This document shows, one piece after another, positions 14,881 to 21,912 of a stretch of 30,349 nucleotides of DNA. The DNA is taken from the IMG/VR virus record IMGVR_UViG_3300020123_000431, positions 1-30,349 of that record. One strand, 5' to 3'. The DNA comes from a virus. The translations under genes and the position numbers were made by a program. Position 1 is the first letter of the stretch, and every line of letters begins with the position of its first letter. The notes beneath the pieces are model-generated. The model did no database searches. It was not told where the DNA came from and worked only from the letters and a program-made list of their open reading frames with translations.

Positions 14881-14898
14881 CCGTAATGCCCATTACGG
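14881..14898. promoter_or_regulatory. Perfect palindromic operator overlapping the start codon of the RHH gene
   Basis: CCGTAATG (14881-14888) and CATTACGG (14891-14898) are perfect reverse complements separated by CC. The site covers the predicted transcription start and the ATG (14886). A third half-site-like CGTAACG follows at 14900-14906, 18 bases from the first. The encoded protein has a ribbon-helix-helix pattern, so autorepression is the obvious model. Confidence 0.65.
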
Positions 14899-15149
14899 AC
14901 GTAACGATTCCCAAAACGGCGCACGAGCACACCCAGGCGCTTATCGTCGCGCGCGGCGACTTTGAAAAGAAGAGCTCGCTTCACATCCCCTGTTCGCGAT
15001 CGTTTTTGGATCACCTGCACGCGACCGCGCGTTCGCAGGGCGTGACCGTCCGCGACTTTGTCCTCGGTCGATTGCTGATGGCCACGGGACTCCCGAAGAA
15101 GCAACCGCCGGCGCTACTCGACGCGCGGGCCACAAGGAGACGACGATGA
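14886..15149 (+). CDS. Ribbon-helix-helix-like DNA-binding protein, predicted autoregulator
   Basis: This 87-residue protein has a short strand (SSLHIPCS, residues 30-37), then helix FLDHLHATARSQG (40-52), the turn V-T-V-R and a second helix DFVLGRLLMATG (57-68). This is the strand-helix-helix arrangement of Arc/MetJ/CopG-type repressors, which bind palindromes as dimers of paired strands. The tail is basic (ARATRRRR). Right at its 5' end lies a perfect 8+2+8 palindrome spanning the start codon and predicted transcription start, suggesting it represses the operon it heads. There is no Shine-Dalgarno sequence. Its stop overlaps the next gene's start (ATGA). Confidence 0.65.
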   Translation: MPITDVTIPKTAHEHTQALIVARGDFEKKSSLHIPCSRSFLDHLHATARSQGVTVRDFVLGRLLMATGLPKKQPPALLDARATRRRR

Positions 15150-15241
15150 TGGAACTGATTCCGACCCTGCAGCTCTACTGCCTGGGTCTCGGCGTGTTTT
15201 TCGGCGCGATCGCAGCGCTCGAAGCGTGGAGGCGCGGATGA
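15146..15241 (+). CDS. 31-residue single-pass membrane microprotein
   Basis: ATG 15146 overlaps the previous stop (ATGA) and has an excellent ribosome site AAGGAG (15134-15139). The product is 31 residues: a short acidic N-terminus, a hydrophobic helix LQLYCLGLGVFFGAIAAL (residues 8-25) and a basic end EAWRRG. The next gene again starts with a four-base overlap, so three lines of evidence (ribosome site, coupling on both sides, clear membrane helix) support a real small gene. The function is unknown. Phage membrane microproteins can act as holins, superinfection excluders or inhibitors, but nothing here discriminates. Confidence 0.65.
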   Translation: MMELIPTLQLYCLGLGVFFGAIAALEAWRRG

Positions 15242-15627
15242 ACTACCTCAGCCTCCAAAGCGAAGAGGAGCGCGTTCTCATCCTCGTGCGCGCGGCGATG
15301 TTTGCCGAGCTCCATCGCGACGCGGTGGAAACTTCCCAGGTCGCCGCGACCGACGTCGACGCGATCTGGAGCTGGGTCGATGAAGCGCTGGCCTGGTTGC
15401 AGCGCGTCCTTGAAACCTCGGAGTTCAAGCCCGATTGCATAGCGTGCAACCAGTTAAGCCTATCCCAGCACGGCCAAGACGAGAATCTGATCTGCCCAGA
15501 ATGCCGGACGCACCTCGTGCTTCTCGGCCTCGGGCTGATCATGGTCGACGACCGCTGGAGCGCGATGGCGCAGCGGATGTTCCCGACGTTCTTCGCAACC
15601 GGAACGGGGGCGTTTCCATGCAGCTAA
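15238..15627 (+). CDS. Hypothetical protein with zinc ribbon
   Basis: From ATG 15238 (overlapping the previous stop) the protein has 129 residues. The first 60 residues are helical and acidic, with AIWSWVDEALAWLQRVLE. Residues 67-89 carry two CxxC pairs (67/70 and 86/89) 15 residues apart, a classic zinc-ribbon knuckle pair. The C-terminal 40 residues contain a hydrophobic LVLLGLGLIMV. I do not recognise the family. A DNA-, RNA- or protein-binding role is plausible from the ribbon alone. Confidence 0.6.
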   Translation: MNYLSLQSEEERVLILVRAAMFAELHRDAVETSQVAATDVDAIWSWVDEALAWLQRVLETSEFKPDCIACNQLSLSQHGQDENLICPECRTHLVLLGLGLIMVDDRWSAMAQRMFPTFFATGTGAFPCS

Positions 15628-15860
15628 CGATTCACCCGACCGACCGCATTGTGGATTGTGAAGTGGGGGCTGGGAGACCTCTGCGGATGCGCGTTTGGGA
15701 GGGCACAACCGACACAGGCATTCCTGTTCAACTCCTGGTCACCCGCGTGGCCGTTCCGATTGCCGAAAGACAAACAGAGTTCGAGCGCGAGCTGCTCGCA
15801 GCAGCGCCTGTGCCCTCGACGATGTCTCCGCAAGCCTTCCCGCTCCGGATGGTGCTTTGA
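15618..15860 (+). CDS. Small hypothetical protein
   Basis: The 80-residue protein starts at ATG 15618, inside the last codons of the preceding gene. The sequence is beta-like: TIHPTDRIVDCEVGAGRPLRMRVWEG, then TDTGIPVQLLVTRVAV, ending with a helical ERELLAAAP segment. Phage genomes often carry similar small proteins of about 80 residues with an R-x-W-E-G-x-T...G-x-P-V pattern, function unknown. It is one of several overlapping small genes in the accessory operon. Confidence 0.55.
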   Translation: MQLTIHPTDRIVDCEVGAGRPLRMRVWEGTTDTGIPVQLLVTRVAVPIAERQTEFERELLAAAPVPSTMSPQAFPLRMVL

Positions 15861-15861
15861 A

Positions 15862-16197
15862 ATGCCCAGGCGGTACGAGTGGGAGGCAGCAGCACGGCGC
15901 CGGCAGCGCTGCGACTTCTGCAAGAACGACGCGATACTGCCGCGCTGTCCGAAGTGCGGGATCGATTACATCGAGGCGCACGCGGACCAGGCTCGGCAGC
16001 GCCGGCACGCCGAGATATGGCGGCGCAGCCAAGACATCGTGCAGTTTTGGGCGATCATACTCGGTCTGTCGTTGATCTTCGCCGGCGGGCCAGGCGCGGG
16101 CAGCCGTCGAATAGCGTGCGGGTTTTTCCTGGTGTCGGCGGCGATTGCGGCGTTTCAGTTCATTGTCGATCGGCGCAACCGGAGGCGGAAGACGTGA
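15862..16197 (+). CDS. Zinc-ribbon membrane protein
   Basis: This 111-residue protein (ATG 15862) combines an N-terminal zinc ribbon with CxxC at 17/20 and CxxC at 29/32, a basic helical linker (residues 40-57), and two hydrophobic segments at about 61-75 and 83-102 separated by a Gly-rich turn. The end is strongly basic (DRRNRRRKT), which predicts that both termini face the cytoplasm. This zinc-ribbon-plus-two-TM layout is common in bacterial proteins of unknown function. It lies in an operon of small proteins and overlaps the next gene by four bases. Confidence 0.6.
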   Translation: MPRRYEWEAAARRRQRCDFCKNDAILPRCPKCGIDYIEAHADQARQRRHAEIWRRSQDIVQFWAIILGLSLIFAGGPGAGSRRIACGFFLVSAAIAAFQFIVDRRNRRRKT

Positions 16198-16499
16198 GGG
16201 AGTTCGCCACCTTCATAGCCACGTTCCGAAAGCTCCCTATGGCCGTCCAGACCCTGATCGAGTTCGACGCGTTCTTCCACCAACAGCACGCCCCGATCAA
16301 AACCCACAACACCGAGATGATGCTCGTCGCGCTCGAAGCTGCCTATCAGCGCTGGGTCGATCGGGGCGGGCCTGAGCTTTCGCGCGCCGACCAGGAAGAC
16401 ACCGCGCGCACCACGCTTGCGATCATGTTTACGCTCGAACCGCGTTACAAGCGGCTGTTCGACCGCGCCGAGCGTGTGGCCGCACGGGTGGCACCGTGA
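16194..16499 (+). CDS. Hypothetical helical protein
   Basis: GTG 16194 overlaps the upstream stop (GTGA), giving 101 residues. The protein is largely alpha-helical (FATFIATFRKLPMAVQTLIEFDAFF, then MMLVALEAAYQRWVDR and TARTTLAIMFTLEPRYKRLFDRAE), without recognisable catalytic motifs. It ends with a four-base overlap into the methyltransferase gene. No family assigned; coding is supported by tight coupling on both sides. Confidence 0.55.
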   Translation: MREFATFIATFRKLPMAVQTLIEFDAFFHQQHAPIKTHNTEMMLVALEAAYQRWVDRGGPELSRADQEDTARTTLAIMFTLEPRYKRLFDRAERVAARVAP

Positions 16500-17125
16500 A
16501 GCGAACCTATCCCGTCGAGGTCCTCTGGTGCGGAAACCCCAGCCGGAACTCGCGCGTGGCGCGCGGCGCTGGCCAGCGCACTGGCTGGATCTTCCCGCCG
16601 GCGGTCGAGCGCCAGCTGAAGCGCGACACCCAGGGCCAGAGCGTGCTCCATCTATTCGGCGGCCAGTCGCGGTTCGGCACGAGGCTCGATATCGACCCGG
16701 CGCTTTGTCCGGACGTGGTCGGCGACGCCTGGCTTCCGCCCTTCGGCCGAGACACGTTCGACGTGGTGATCCTCGATCCTCCCTACTTCCGGATCAACGC
16801 GCAGGAGAAGACCGCGCTCTTCCGCGCGGCCGCCTGGATCGCGCGATCGCGCGTGATCTGGTTTTCGACGACGTGGGTCTCAGCATCCGGAGGCCTGGCG
16901 ACGGAGGCCGGCTATCTCGTCCGCGTGGGCGATAGCTGCCTCTGCCGGTGCCTCCAGTATTTTCGGGTGGTGCGCAAGATCGGACCGGTGAAGCACTTCA
17001 CGCGCGGCCCGATGATGAAGTACAACCGGTGGCTCCACCAGCCGGAAATGTTGCCTGGCTTCGTTTGGGACAAGGAAGAACCGCGCGCTGCGGGCCAGCT
17101 TTCGCAGGGTGCAAGAGCAGTGTAG
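16496..17125 (+). CDS. DNA methyltransferase-like protein
   Basis: The 209-residue protein (GTG 16496) has a SAM-binding motif LHLFGGQSRFGTRLDID (residues 51-67; FGG loop with an acidic end to strand 2) followed by the catalytic LDPPY at 93-97. This is the N6-adenine/N4-cytosine class of amino-methyltransferases with motif I before motif IV. It is short and has no evident target-recognition domain beyond about 100 C-terminal residues. Solitary phage methylases of this type typically protect DNA from host restriction or imitate host epigenetic marks. No partner nuclease is adjacent. The substrate sequence cannot be read from the protein. Confidence 0.75.
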   Translation: MKRTYPVEVLWCGNPSRNSRVARGAGQRTGWIFPPAVERQLKRDTQGQSVLHLFGGQSRFGTRLDIDPALCPDVVGDAWLPPFGRDTFDVVILDPPYFRINAQEKTALFRAAAWIARSRVIWFSTTWVSASGGLATEAGYLVRVGDSCLCRCLQYFRVVRKIGPVKHFTRGPMMKYNRWLHQPEMLPGFVWDKEEPRAAGQLSQGARAV

Positions 17126-17141
17126 TTAGAGTGTTCTTGCA
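17110..17141. repeat. Inverted repeat spanning the methyltransferase stop codon, upstream of parB
   Basis: TGCAAGAGCA (17110-17119) pairs with TGTTCTTGCA (17132-17141) over ten positions including one G-T, leaving a 12-base loop that contains the TAG stop (17123-17125). No T-run follows, so it is not a classic terminator. It lies about 180 bases before the ParB-like gene and could be an RNA processing hairpin or a ParB/operator binding site; neither can be shown here. Confidence 0.5.
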
Positions 17142-17192
17142 TTGCTGGCTCGCAGCGGGCTGCTCTTCTGGCTGGCCCGGAAAGGTTCGGAC

Positions 17193-17327
17193 ATGATTGC
17201 TCTTCTTCTCTTGGCGGCGGTCGTCTGGGCGTTCGCGATTCGCGAGATCGCCATCGTCTCGCGCCGCACCCGTATGAATCGGTTGATCGCGCGCTTCCCG
17301 CTGCAGATCGGGGGGCCCCGTGGGTAA
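17193..17327 (+). CDS. 44-residue membrane protein
   Basis: ATG 17193 is preceded by AAAGG at seven bases and yields 44 residues: hydrophobic MIALLLLAAVVWAFAI (residues 1-16), then a basic tail with SRRTRMNRLIARF. It looks like a single N-terminal membrane anchor with a positively charged cytoplasmic tail. Its stop overlaps the first codons of the ParB-like gene. No function can be given. Confidence 0.55.
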   Translation: MIALLLLAAVVWAFAIREIAIVSRRTRMNRLIARFPLQIGGPRG

Positions 17328-18978
17328 GCGCGGTCTTCAGTCGCCCGCCTCGATCCCGATCGAACAGACGCCGCCGGCGTTTGAATCGATCCCCCTGGAG
17401 TTCATCCAGGAATCCGACTTCAACCCGCGAAAGCACTTCGCGGAAGCCAAGCTGCGCGAGCTCGAAAGCTCGATCCGGCTGCGCGGCATCATCCAGCCGA
17501 TCGTCGTTCGCTCCCACCCGAAGCTCCCCGCGCGCTACGAGGTGGTCGCCGGCGCGCGGCGCTTCCGCGCGGCGAAGGCGGTCGGCCTAGAGAAAGTGCC
17601 GGCGATCATCCGCGTTTTGTCCGACGTCGACGTGCTCGAAATCATGGTCATCGAAAACGGGCAACGCGACGACCTTCATCCGCTTGAGGAAGCGGACGGC
17701 TTCGGGCAACTGATGGAGGTCGGCAAATATGACGCCCAGACCATCGCGCAGAAGGTCGGCCACGACGAAACCTACGTCTACCGGCGCCTCGCGCTGCGCA
17801 AGCTGATCCCCAAGGTGCGCGAGTCCTTCGAGGGCGGCGGGATCCAGCTCGCCCACGCACAGCTGATCGCCCGCCTCGCCCCGCCCGACCAGCAGCTGGC
17901 TTTTGAAATGGCGTTTCACGAGGACCGCGCCTGGGACGAGAAGAAAAAGCGGGTGTCCCTCTCGCGCCGCGTGATCCCGGCCCGCGAGCTCGAACGCGAG
18001 ATCGATAGCCGTATCATGCGCGAGCTTTCGACCGCTCCCTGGGACCTCGAGGATCCGGCGCTTCTGGAGCAAGCCGGCCCCTGCACGGCGTGTCCCAAGC
18101 GATCGTCTGCGCAGGCGGCGCTCTTTGACAAGGGCGGCCAATCGAGCGATCGCTGTCTCGATAGCCACTGCTGGTCGCTGAAGCTCGCGGCGCTCTTCAG
18201 CACGAAGATCGTCACGATCCAGAACGTGACCGGGAAAACACCGGTTCGCGTCGCCGAGTCGTGGGTGTCAAGCGACGCCGATCGCTCGCTGCAGAAAGAC
18301 CACAAGCCGCAGCTCCAGCATCACGAATATGAAACCGTCCTCAAGGGGAAGGAGTGCGGCGCGATGGAGCCGGCGCTCGTTGTGCACGGGGAAAACGTCG
18401 GCCAGCAGATCACGATTTGCCGGTCGAAGACGTGCAAGGTCCACCGCGGGCGTTCGTCGGGTCTCCAGAAGTCGGCGGGCGATCGCGCCCGTGAAAAAGC
18501 GCAGCGCGCCAAGGTGGACCTCGAGCGCCGCATCTGCGCGCGCATCTTCTACGCGATCGGATCTAAAGCGAACTTCCCGCCCCGCCGGAAGGAGCTTGAC
18601 CAGGTCTTCGAGCGTGTGCTCGATCTGAAGAACCACGACGAGCTCCGCTTCCTCTCGATCGACGTCTACAAGCTCGAAGCTCCGAAGACGAAACAGTTCG
18701 GGCCCGACTATGGCGGCGCGCTGCGCGCGCGCTACAAGAAGGCAGCTGACGCTGAGGCGTTCCGGATGTTGGTAGCGGTCGCGTTCGCGACGCCGCCTTT
18801 CTCCTTTGCGACCAAGCGCGCGGAGTGGATCACTGCCGCTGCTCGCGCGTTCAAAGTCGACGTTCGCGCGATCACCACGCACGAGACCAAGCTCTCAAAG
18901 CCTGCTGCTGGCACAAAGCCGGCGCCGGCGAAAACCAAAGCTCGCGGCCGCGCTGCGAAGAAGCGGGGTGCCAAGTGA
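17320..18978 (+). CDS. ParB/Spo0J-family protein without a ParA partner
   Basis: The 552-residue protein starts at GTG 17320 after a G-rich stretch. Residues 24-115 form the ParB N-terminal (CTPase/nuclease-like) domain with NPRK (35-38), the GARRFRAAKAVG motif (78-89) and IENGQRDDLHPLEEA (111-125). A helix-turn-helix follows at about 137-162 (AQTIAQKVGHDETYVYRRL). Residues 255-284 hold C-x2-C...C-x4-C, a probable zinc site found in a subset of plasmid/phage ParB-like proteins. The tail is Lys/Ala-rich. No ParA ATPase is in the window, so roles in plasmid-like maintenance, DNA binding or transcription are all open. It overlaps the next gene by four bases. Confidence 0.8.
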   Translation: MGKRGLQSPASIPIEQTPPAFESIPLEFIQESDFNPRKHFAEAKLRELESSIRLRGIIQPIVVRSHPKLPARYEVVAGARRFRAAKAVGLEKVPAIIRVLSDVDVLEIMVIENGQRDDLHPLEEADGFGQLMEVGKYDAQTIAQKVGHDETYVYRRLALRKLIPKVRESFEGGGIQLAHAQLIARLAPPDQQLAFEMAFHEDRAWDEKKKRVSLSRRVIPARELEREIDSRIMRELSTAPWDLEDPALLEQAGPCTACPKRSSAQAALFDKGGQSSDRCLDSHCWSLKLAALFSTKIVTIQNVTGKTPVRVAESWVSSDADRSLQKDHKPQLQHHEYETVLKGKECGAMEPALVVHGENVGQQITICRSKTCKVHRGRSSGLQKSAGDRAREKAQRAKVDLERRICARIFYAIGSKANFPPRRKELDQVFERVLDLKNHDELRFLSIDVYKLEAPKTKQFGPDYGGALRARYKKAADAEAFRMLVAVAFATPPFSFATKRAEWITAAARAFKVDVRAITTHETKLSKPAAGTKPAPAKTKARGRAAKKRGAK

Positions 18979-19181
18979 TCTGGCATCTGTTCGCGCTCGC
19001 TCTTTCGTTCGCGTTTGGTTCGGTCGCGGTCCACGACTTGAAGCAGGGCTGGCACTACTCTGCGCTGTTCTATGGCCTGCTGGCGATCGACATCTTCGTG
19101 CTTGAGGTCACAGAGAAGCCAGGCCGACCGCGAGTCCCTGGCGTGTTCGTTCCCCGCAGAAAGGCTGGTGGATGGCGATGA
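18975..19181 (+). CDS. Small two-helix membrane protein
   Basis: GTG 18975 overlaps the parB-like stop (GTGA). The 68 residues include a hydrophobic N-terminal helix (IWHLFALALSFAFGSVAV) and a second (YSALFYGLLAIDIFVLEV, residues 28-45), then a basic Pro/Arg-rich tail. The predicted topology is a hairpin with both ends in the cytoplasm. The function is unknown. Confidence 0.55.
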   Translation: MIWHLFALALSFAFGSVAVHDLKQGWHYSALFYGLLAIDIFVLEVTEKPGRPRVPGVFVPRRKAGGWR

Positions 19182-20029
19182 CCCTTTCACGTCCGCTCAT
19201 TCTTGAAAAGTCCCGCACCAAGGACGTCTCGCTCACTCCGACCGAGCGCTTCTTTAAGCCGGTGATCGTGATCGGCGCGCCCTGCTCGCGCGCCGATGCG
19301 GAATTGATCGGCTGCGAGTGGCTGTTCGACGCGCAGGGAAACGCGCACCACTTCGAGGGTTCGGTCAAAGCGACTGCCGAGCTTTCAACGGCAGCCGTGA
19401 CGCTCCGCGGCGTCACCCTCTCGACCGACTTCAAAGCGGAGAAGATCGTACACTTCCGCCTGGCGCGGGTCGAGAAAGTGGGCCTCGAGGTACAGATGCG
19501 GATCCACCTCACCGAGCACAGCCCTGAGGACCTGGTCCCGCTGCTTGCGTTTCTTTCGACGCTCAACAAGGAGGAGTTCGTCCTTGAGATCACTTCGTCG
19601 CAGATGCAGCTCGAACCGGCGAAGCCGGTAAAGGACACAATATCGAAGCGGAAGCCGACCCGCGACGCGGATGGGATGCCGGTGCCGATGGAATCCGGCG
19701 AGTACGATGCGAACCTCGCGACTGGCGTCCCCTTCTCGAACAAGCACGTGGTCGCAACCGTCGCAAGCCTCGAGGTGCGCGGCGGCTATATCGCGGGCTG
19801 GCACTTCCGGGTGACCGGGAAGGTCGCGCGCGCGTCGGGCGAACCGCTTTCGGTTAAGAGCGAGGTCTACGCCTCGGAATCGGAAGCGATCGAGCACGCG
19901 GCGCTTGCGGCGCATGCGTTCGGGCTGGGGATCCTTCCCGACGCGACCGGGCCCACGGAGGCCTCGGTGCGCGCAGCAGTTGAATGGCTGGCTGAGCGAT
20001 GCCCGAAGCCGGCGGGGGTGACCCAGTGA
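19172..20029 (+). CDS. Conserved-looking hypothetical protein
   Basis: The 285-residue protein starts at ATG 19172 (AAAGG seven bases upstream); ATG 19178 is an alternative that would give the usual four-base overlap. Residues 60-140 look beta-rich (repeated strands such as VTLRGVTLSTDF, KIVHFRLARVEKVGLEVQMRIHL). A charged linker follows, then another beta region (VVATVASLEVRGGYIAGWHFRVTGKV, about 190-215) and a helical C-terminus. I do not recognise a family or catalytic motif. Position between ParB-like and RusA-like genes would fit a DNA-metabolism accessory factor, but that is only context. Confidence 0.6.
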   Translation: MAMTLSRPLILEKSRTKDVSLTPTERFFKPVIVIGAPCSRADAELIGCEWLFDAQGNAHHFEGSVKATAELSTAAVTLRGVTLSTDFKAEKIVHFRLARVEKVGLEVQMRIHLTEHSPEDLVPLLAFLSTLNKEEFVLEITSSQMQLEPAKPVKDTISKRKPTRDADGMPVPMESGEYDANLATGVPFSNKHVVATVASLEVRGGYIAGWHFRVTGKVARASGEPLSVKSEVYASESEAIEHAALAAHAFGLGILPDATGPTEASVRAAVEWLAERCPKPAGVTQ

Positions 20030-20646
20030 ACCCGGCGAGCGTTCGGACCGTCGTCGTTGCTGGTTTTAAGCGCGACTTTGAAAGGTGCGGCCTTTCCTGG
20101 GAAGCTCTCGCCAAGTGCCGCGTGTGCGGCCAGGAATGCGCCCTGCGCGACCGCCAGGATCCGGATGCACCAGTCGGGTGCCTCCGGTGTGCCGCCGCCG
20201 GTAAGCTCGACCTGGCTCCGATCGATCAGCTGAATGCGTGCGCCAGCTTCTACACGCTCTTCGGGCGCTACGTGGACCAGCCGCCGCGCGTTCTCGGGAT
20301 GAAGAAGTGGAACCTTCAGTTTCCGCAGGACATCCGGTTTTGCACCCACCACGATCGCTCCGATTACTTCAGCATGATGGCGAATATTCTGTGGATCGAT
20401 CCGACGCGGCCAGGAGCACGCCCGGTCGGTGTCGGGCGTTTCCTCGCTCCCCAGTCGTTCTGCCGCCCCTGCACCGAACTACTCGGGCCCCAGTTTACCG
20501 GGCCGATCCTCGACTCCTGCACGTCGATCGACGGCGCGATCCCCGACGAGCTGCGCGTCGTGATCACTTGGATGACCCGCAGCCAGGTGGGGGCGCTGCT
20601 CGAACGTCGCGAGCCACCCACGGTCTACGCTCCGGGGCGAGGGTGA
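20026..20646 (+). CDS. Cys-rich hypothetical protein with zinc-finger-like N-terminus
   Basis: GTG 20026 (overlapping the previous stop) gives 206 residues; an in-frame ATG at 19999 would add nine. Residues 28-50 contain CRVCGQEC and a later CLRC pair, a likely zinc-binding ribbon. Further Cys residues occur at FCRPCTELLG in the second half. Between them is a mixed alpha/beta region with WNLQFPQDIRFCTHHDRSDYF. The function is unknown; it is one of six or more Cys-pair proteins in this genome. Confidence 0.55.
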   Translation: MNPASVRTVVVAGFKRDFERCGLSWEALAKCRVCGQECALRDRQDPDAPVGCLRCAAAGKLDLAPIDQLNACASFYTLFGRYVDQPPRVLGMKKWNLQFPQDIRFCTHHDRSDYFSMMANILWIDPTRPGARPVGVGRFLAPQSFCRPCTELLGPQFTGPILDSCTSIDGAIPDELRVVITWMTRSQVGALLERREPPTVYAPGRG

Positions 20647-20650
20647 ATTC

Positions 20651-21070
20651 ATGCTGCTGGGCTTTTCACCACAGTTTGCGGGCTACGTCCGCGAGGGAAC
20701 GAAGCACCACACCATTCGGGCGCTGCGCGCCCGCCCGCCCAAGGTCGGTGAGATCTGCCACTGCTATACGGGCCTCCGAGGGAAGAGTCCCGCCACGCTC
20801 CTGGGCCGGTGGCCGTGCATCCGGATCCAGCCCATAACGATCTGGCTTACTCGCGCTGGCTTGCAGCCGATGCATATCGAGCTCGATTGCGCCGTGCTCG
20901 ATCCTGGGGAGATCGAGTTATTCGCGTGGCGCGACGGCTTCCGGCCGGGAACGGGAGCGTCGGCTGAGGGAGTTCGCGACATGCTCAACTTTTGGGTCTC
21001 GCGTAACGGACTCTCTTCTTCAAAGCCGTTTACTGGCCAGGTTATCCACTGGCGCTGGAGCGAACAGTGA
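20651..21070 (+). CDS. ASCH-domain (PUA-like) protein
   Basis: The 139-residue protein starts at ATG 20651 behind GAGGG. It opens with LLGFSPQFAGYVREGTKHHTIRALR and continues with KVGEICHCYTGLRGKS, the opening hairpin and 'G-x-K-x-x-T-I-R' signature of ASCH/PUA-like domains common in phages. Later landmarks are LFAWRDGF and FTGQVIHWRW at the end. ASCH domains are thought to bind RNA or nucleotides and some act as nucleases or coactivators; the role in phages is unclear. The fold is well supported by pattern, the function is not. Confidence 0.75.
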   Translation: MLLGFSPQFAGYVREGTKHHTIRALRARPPKVGEICHCYTGLRGKSPATLLGRWPCIRIQPITIWLTRAGLQPMHIELDCAVLDPGEIELFAWRDGFRPGTGASAEGVRDMLNFWVSRNGLSSSKPFTGQVIHWRWSEQ

Positions 21071-21351
21071 GGGCCGGTCCGCGCTCGATCCACTTCCGGT
21101 GCCTGCAGGAGCTGGCCGCGATCGCAGCGCCTCGCGCAGCTCCGGAGGAGACCCGCCTGTTCGTCGAACCAGTCGAGGAAATCAAGCTGCTCGGCCTGAT
21201 GGCTTCGGACACGCTGGTGATCGCGGAGAAGCTCAACGGTCTGCCGGCGGCCGGCGACGGCTATCGCGGAGATCTCCGGGTCGTAGTAGGCGCTGCGCGG
21301 CGCCTCGTCGATCGCGCGATTCGATTGCTGGGCGAAACGGAGACCCAGTAG
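21067..21351 (+). CDS. Small hypothetical protein
   Basis: GTG 21067 overlaps the ASCH gene stop. The 94-residue product is mostly helical: an N-terminal SIHFRCLQELAAIAAP, an ETRLFVEPVEEIKLLGLMASDTLVIAEKL segment and a C-terminal helix RRLVDRAIRLLGE. No motif is recognised. It abuts the RusA-like gene with no gap, suggesting co-translation. Confidence 0.55.
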   Translation: MRAGPRSIHFRCLQELAAIAAPRAAPEETRLFVEPVEEIKLLGLMASDTLVIAEKLNGLPAAGDGYRGDLRVVVGAARRLVDRAIRLLGETETQ

Positions 21352-21912
21352 ATGCTTTCCGAAGTCCCCTCGTTCATGGTCCCGGAGAGCGAAGGCCTCG
21401 GCCCCCACATGCTGCTGGTCCACCTCGAGTTCCCGATGGAGCTGCCATCGAAGAAAAACAACCTGCAGCGCCGTGGCGGGAAAGCGCGCGGCGGGCGCCT
21501 CATGTATTCCGAGGAGGTTCGCTCGGCGATGCGCACCGCGGAGCTGCTCTCTAAGGTCCAGTGGGGCGCGCGCCTGCCGGTTGAGCACCCGATGGTGTTC
21601 GTCAAGATGGCGATCGCGAACCCGGCCAAGGATCCGGACGGGATCTGGACTACGCTCGTCGACGCGCTCGTCAAGGGTGGCGTTTTGCGCGACGATTCGG
21701 TGCGCGAGTTCAACGGACCGAAGTACTTCGCGCCGGTCGCCCTTTGTGAACCAGGGCACGAGCTGGTGGTCGTCGAGCTCGTGTTCCCCGATCCGGATCC
21801 TGTAACGGGCGAGCTCCACGAATGCGAGCTTCCGCGTGTCGATCCCTTCACCCTGCGTAGAATGAAAGTGACTGGGCGGGAGCCGGCGGGCCGCAGGAGG
21901 TCACCAAAGTGA
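21352..21912 (+). CDS. rusA: RusA-like Holliday junction resolvase
   Basis: The 186-residue protein carries LPSKKNNLQRRGG (residues 31-43) and DPDGIWTTLVDALVKGGVLRDDSVREF (94-120). The spaced acidic residues Asp94, Asp96, Asp104 and Asp114/115 match the metal-binding set of RusA endonucleases ('D-x-DN...D-L...V-DD'). RusA dimers cut Holliday junctions and help phages resolve recombination or branched replication intermediates before packaging. Gly97 replaces the usual Asn after the second Asp, a mild deviation. The N-terminus is longer than usual, and ATG 21409 (Met20) is a plausible alternative start. It is followed by the zinc-ribbon gene in an overlapping arrangement. Confidence 0.75.
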   Translation: MLSEVPSFMVPESEGLGPHMLLVHLEFPMELPSKKNNLQRRGGKARGGRLMYSEEVRSAMRTAELLSKVQWGARLPVEHPMVFVKMAIANPAKDPDGIWTTLVDALVKGGVLRDDSVREFNGPKYFAPVALCEPGHELVVVELVFPDPDPVTGELHECELPRVDPFTLRRMKVTGREPAGRRRSPK

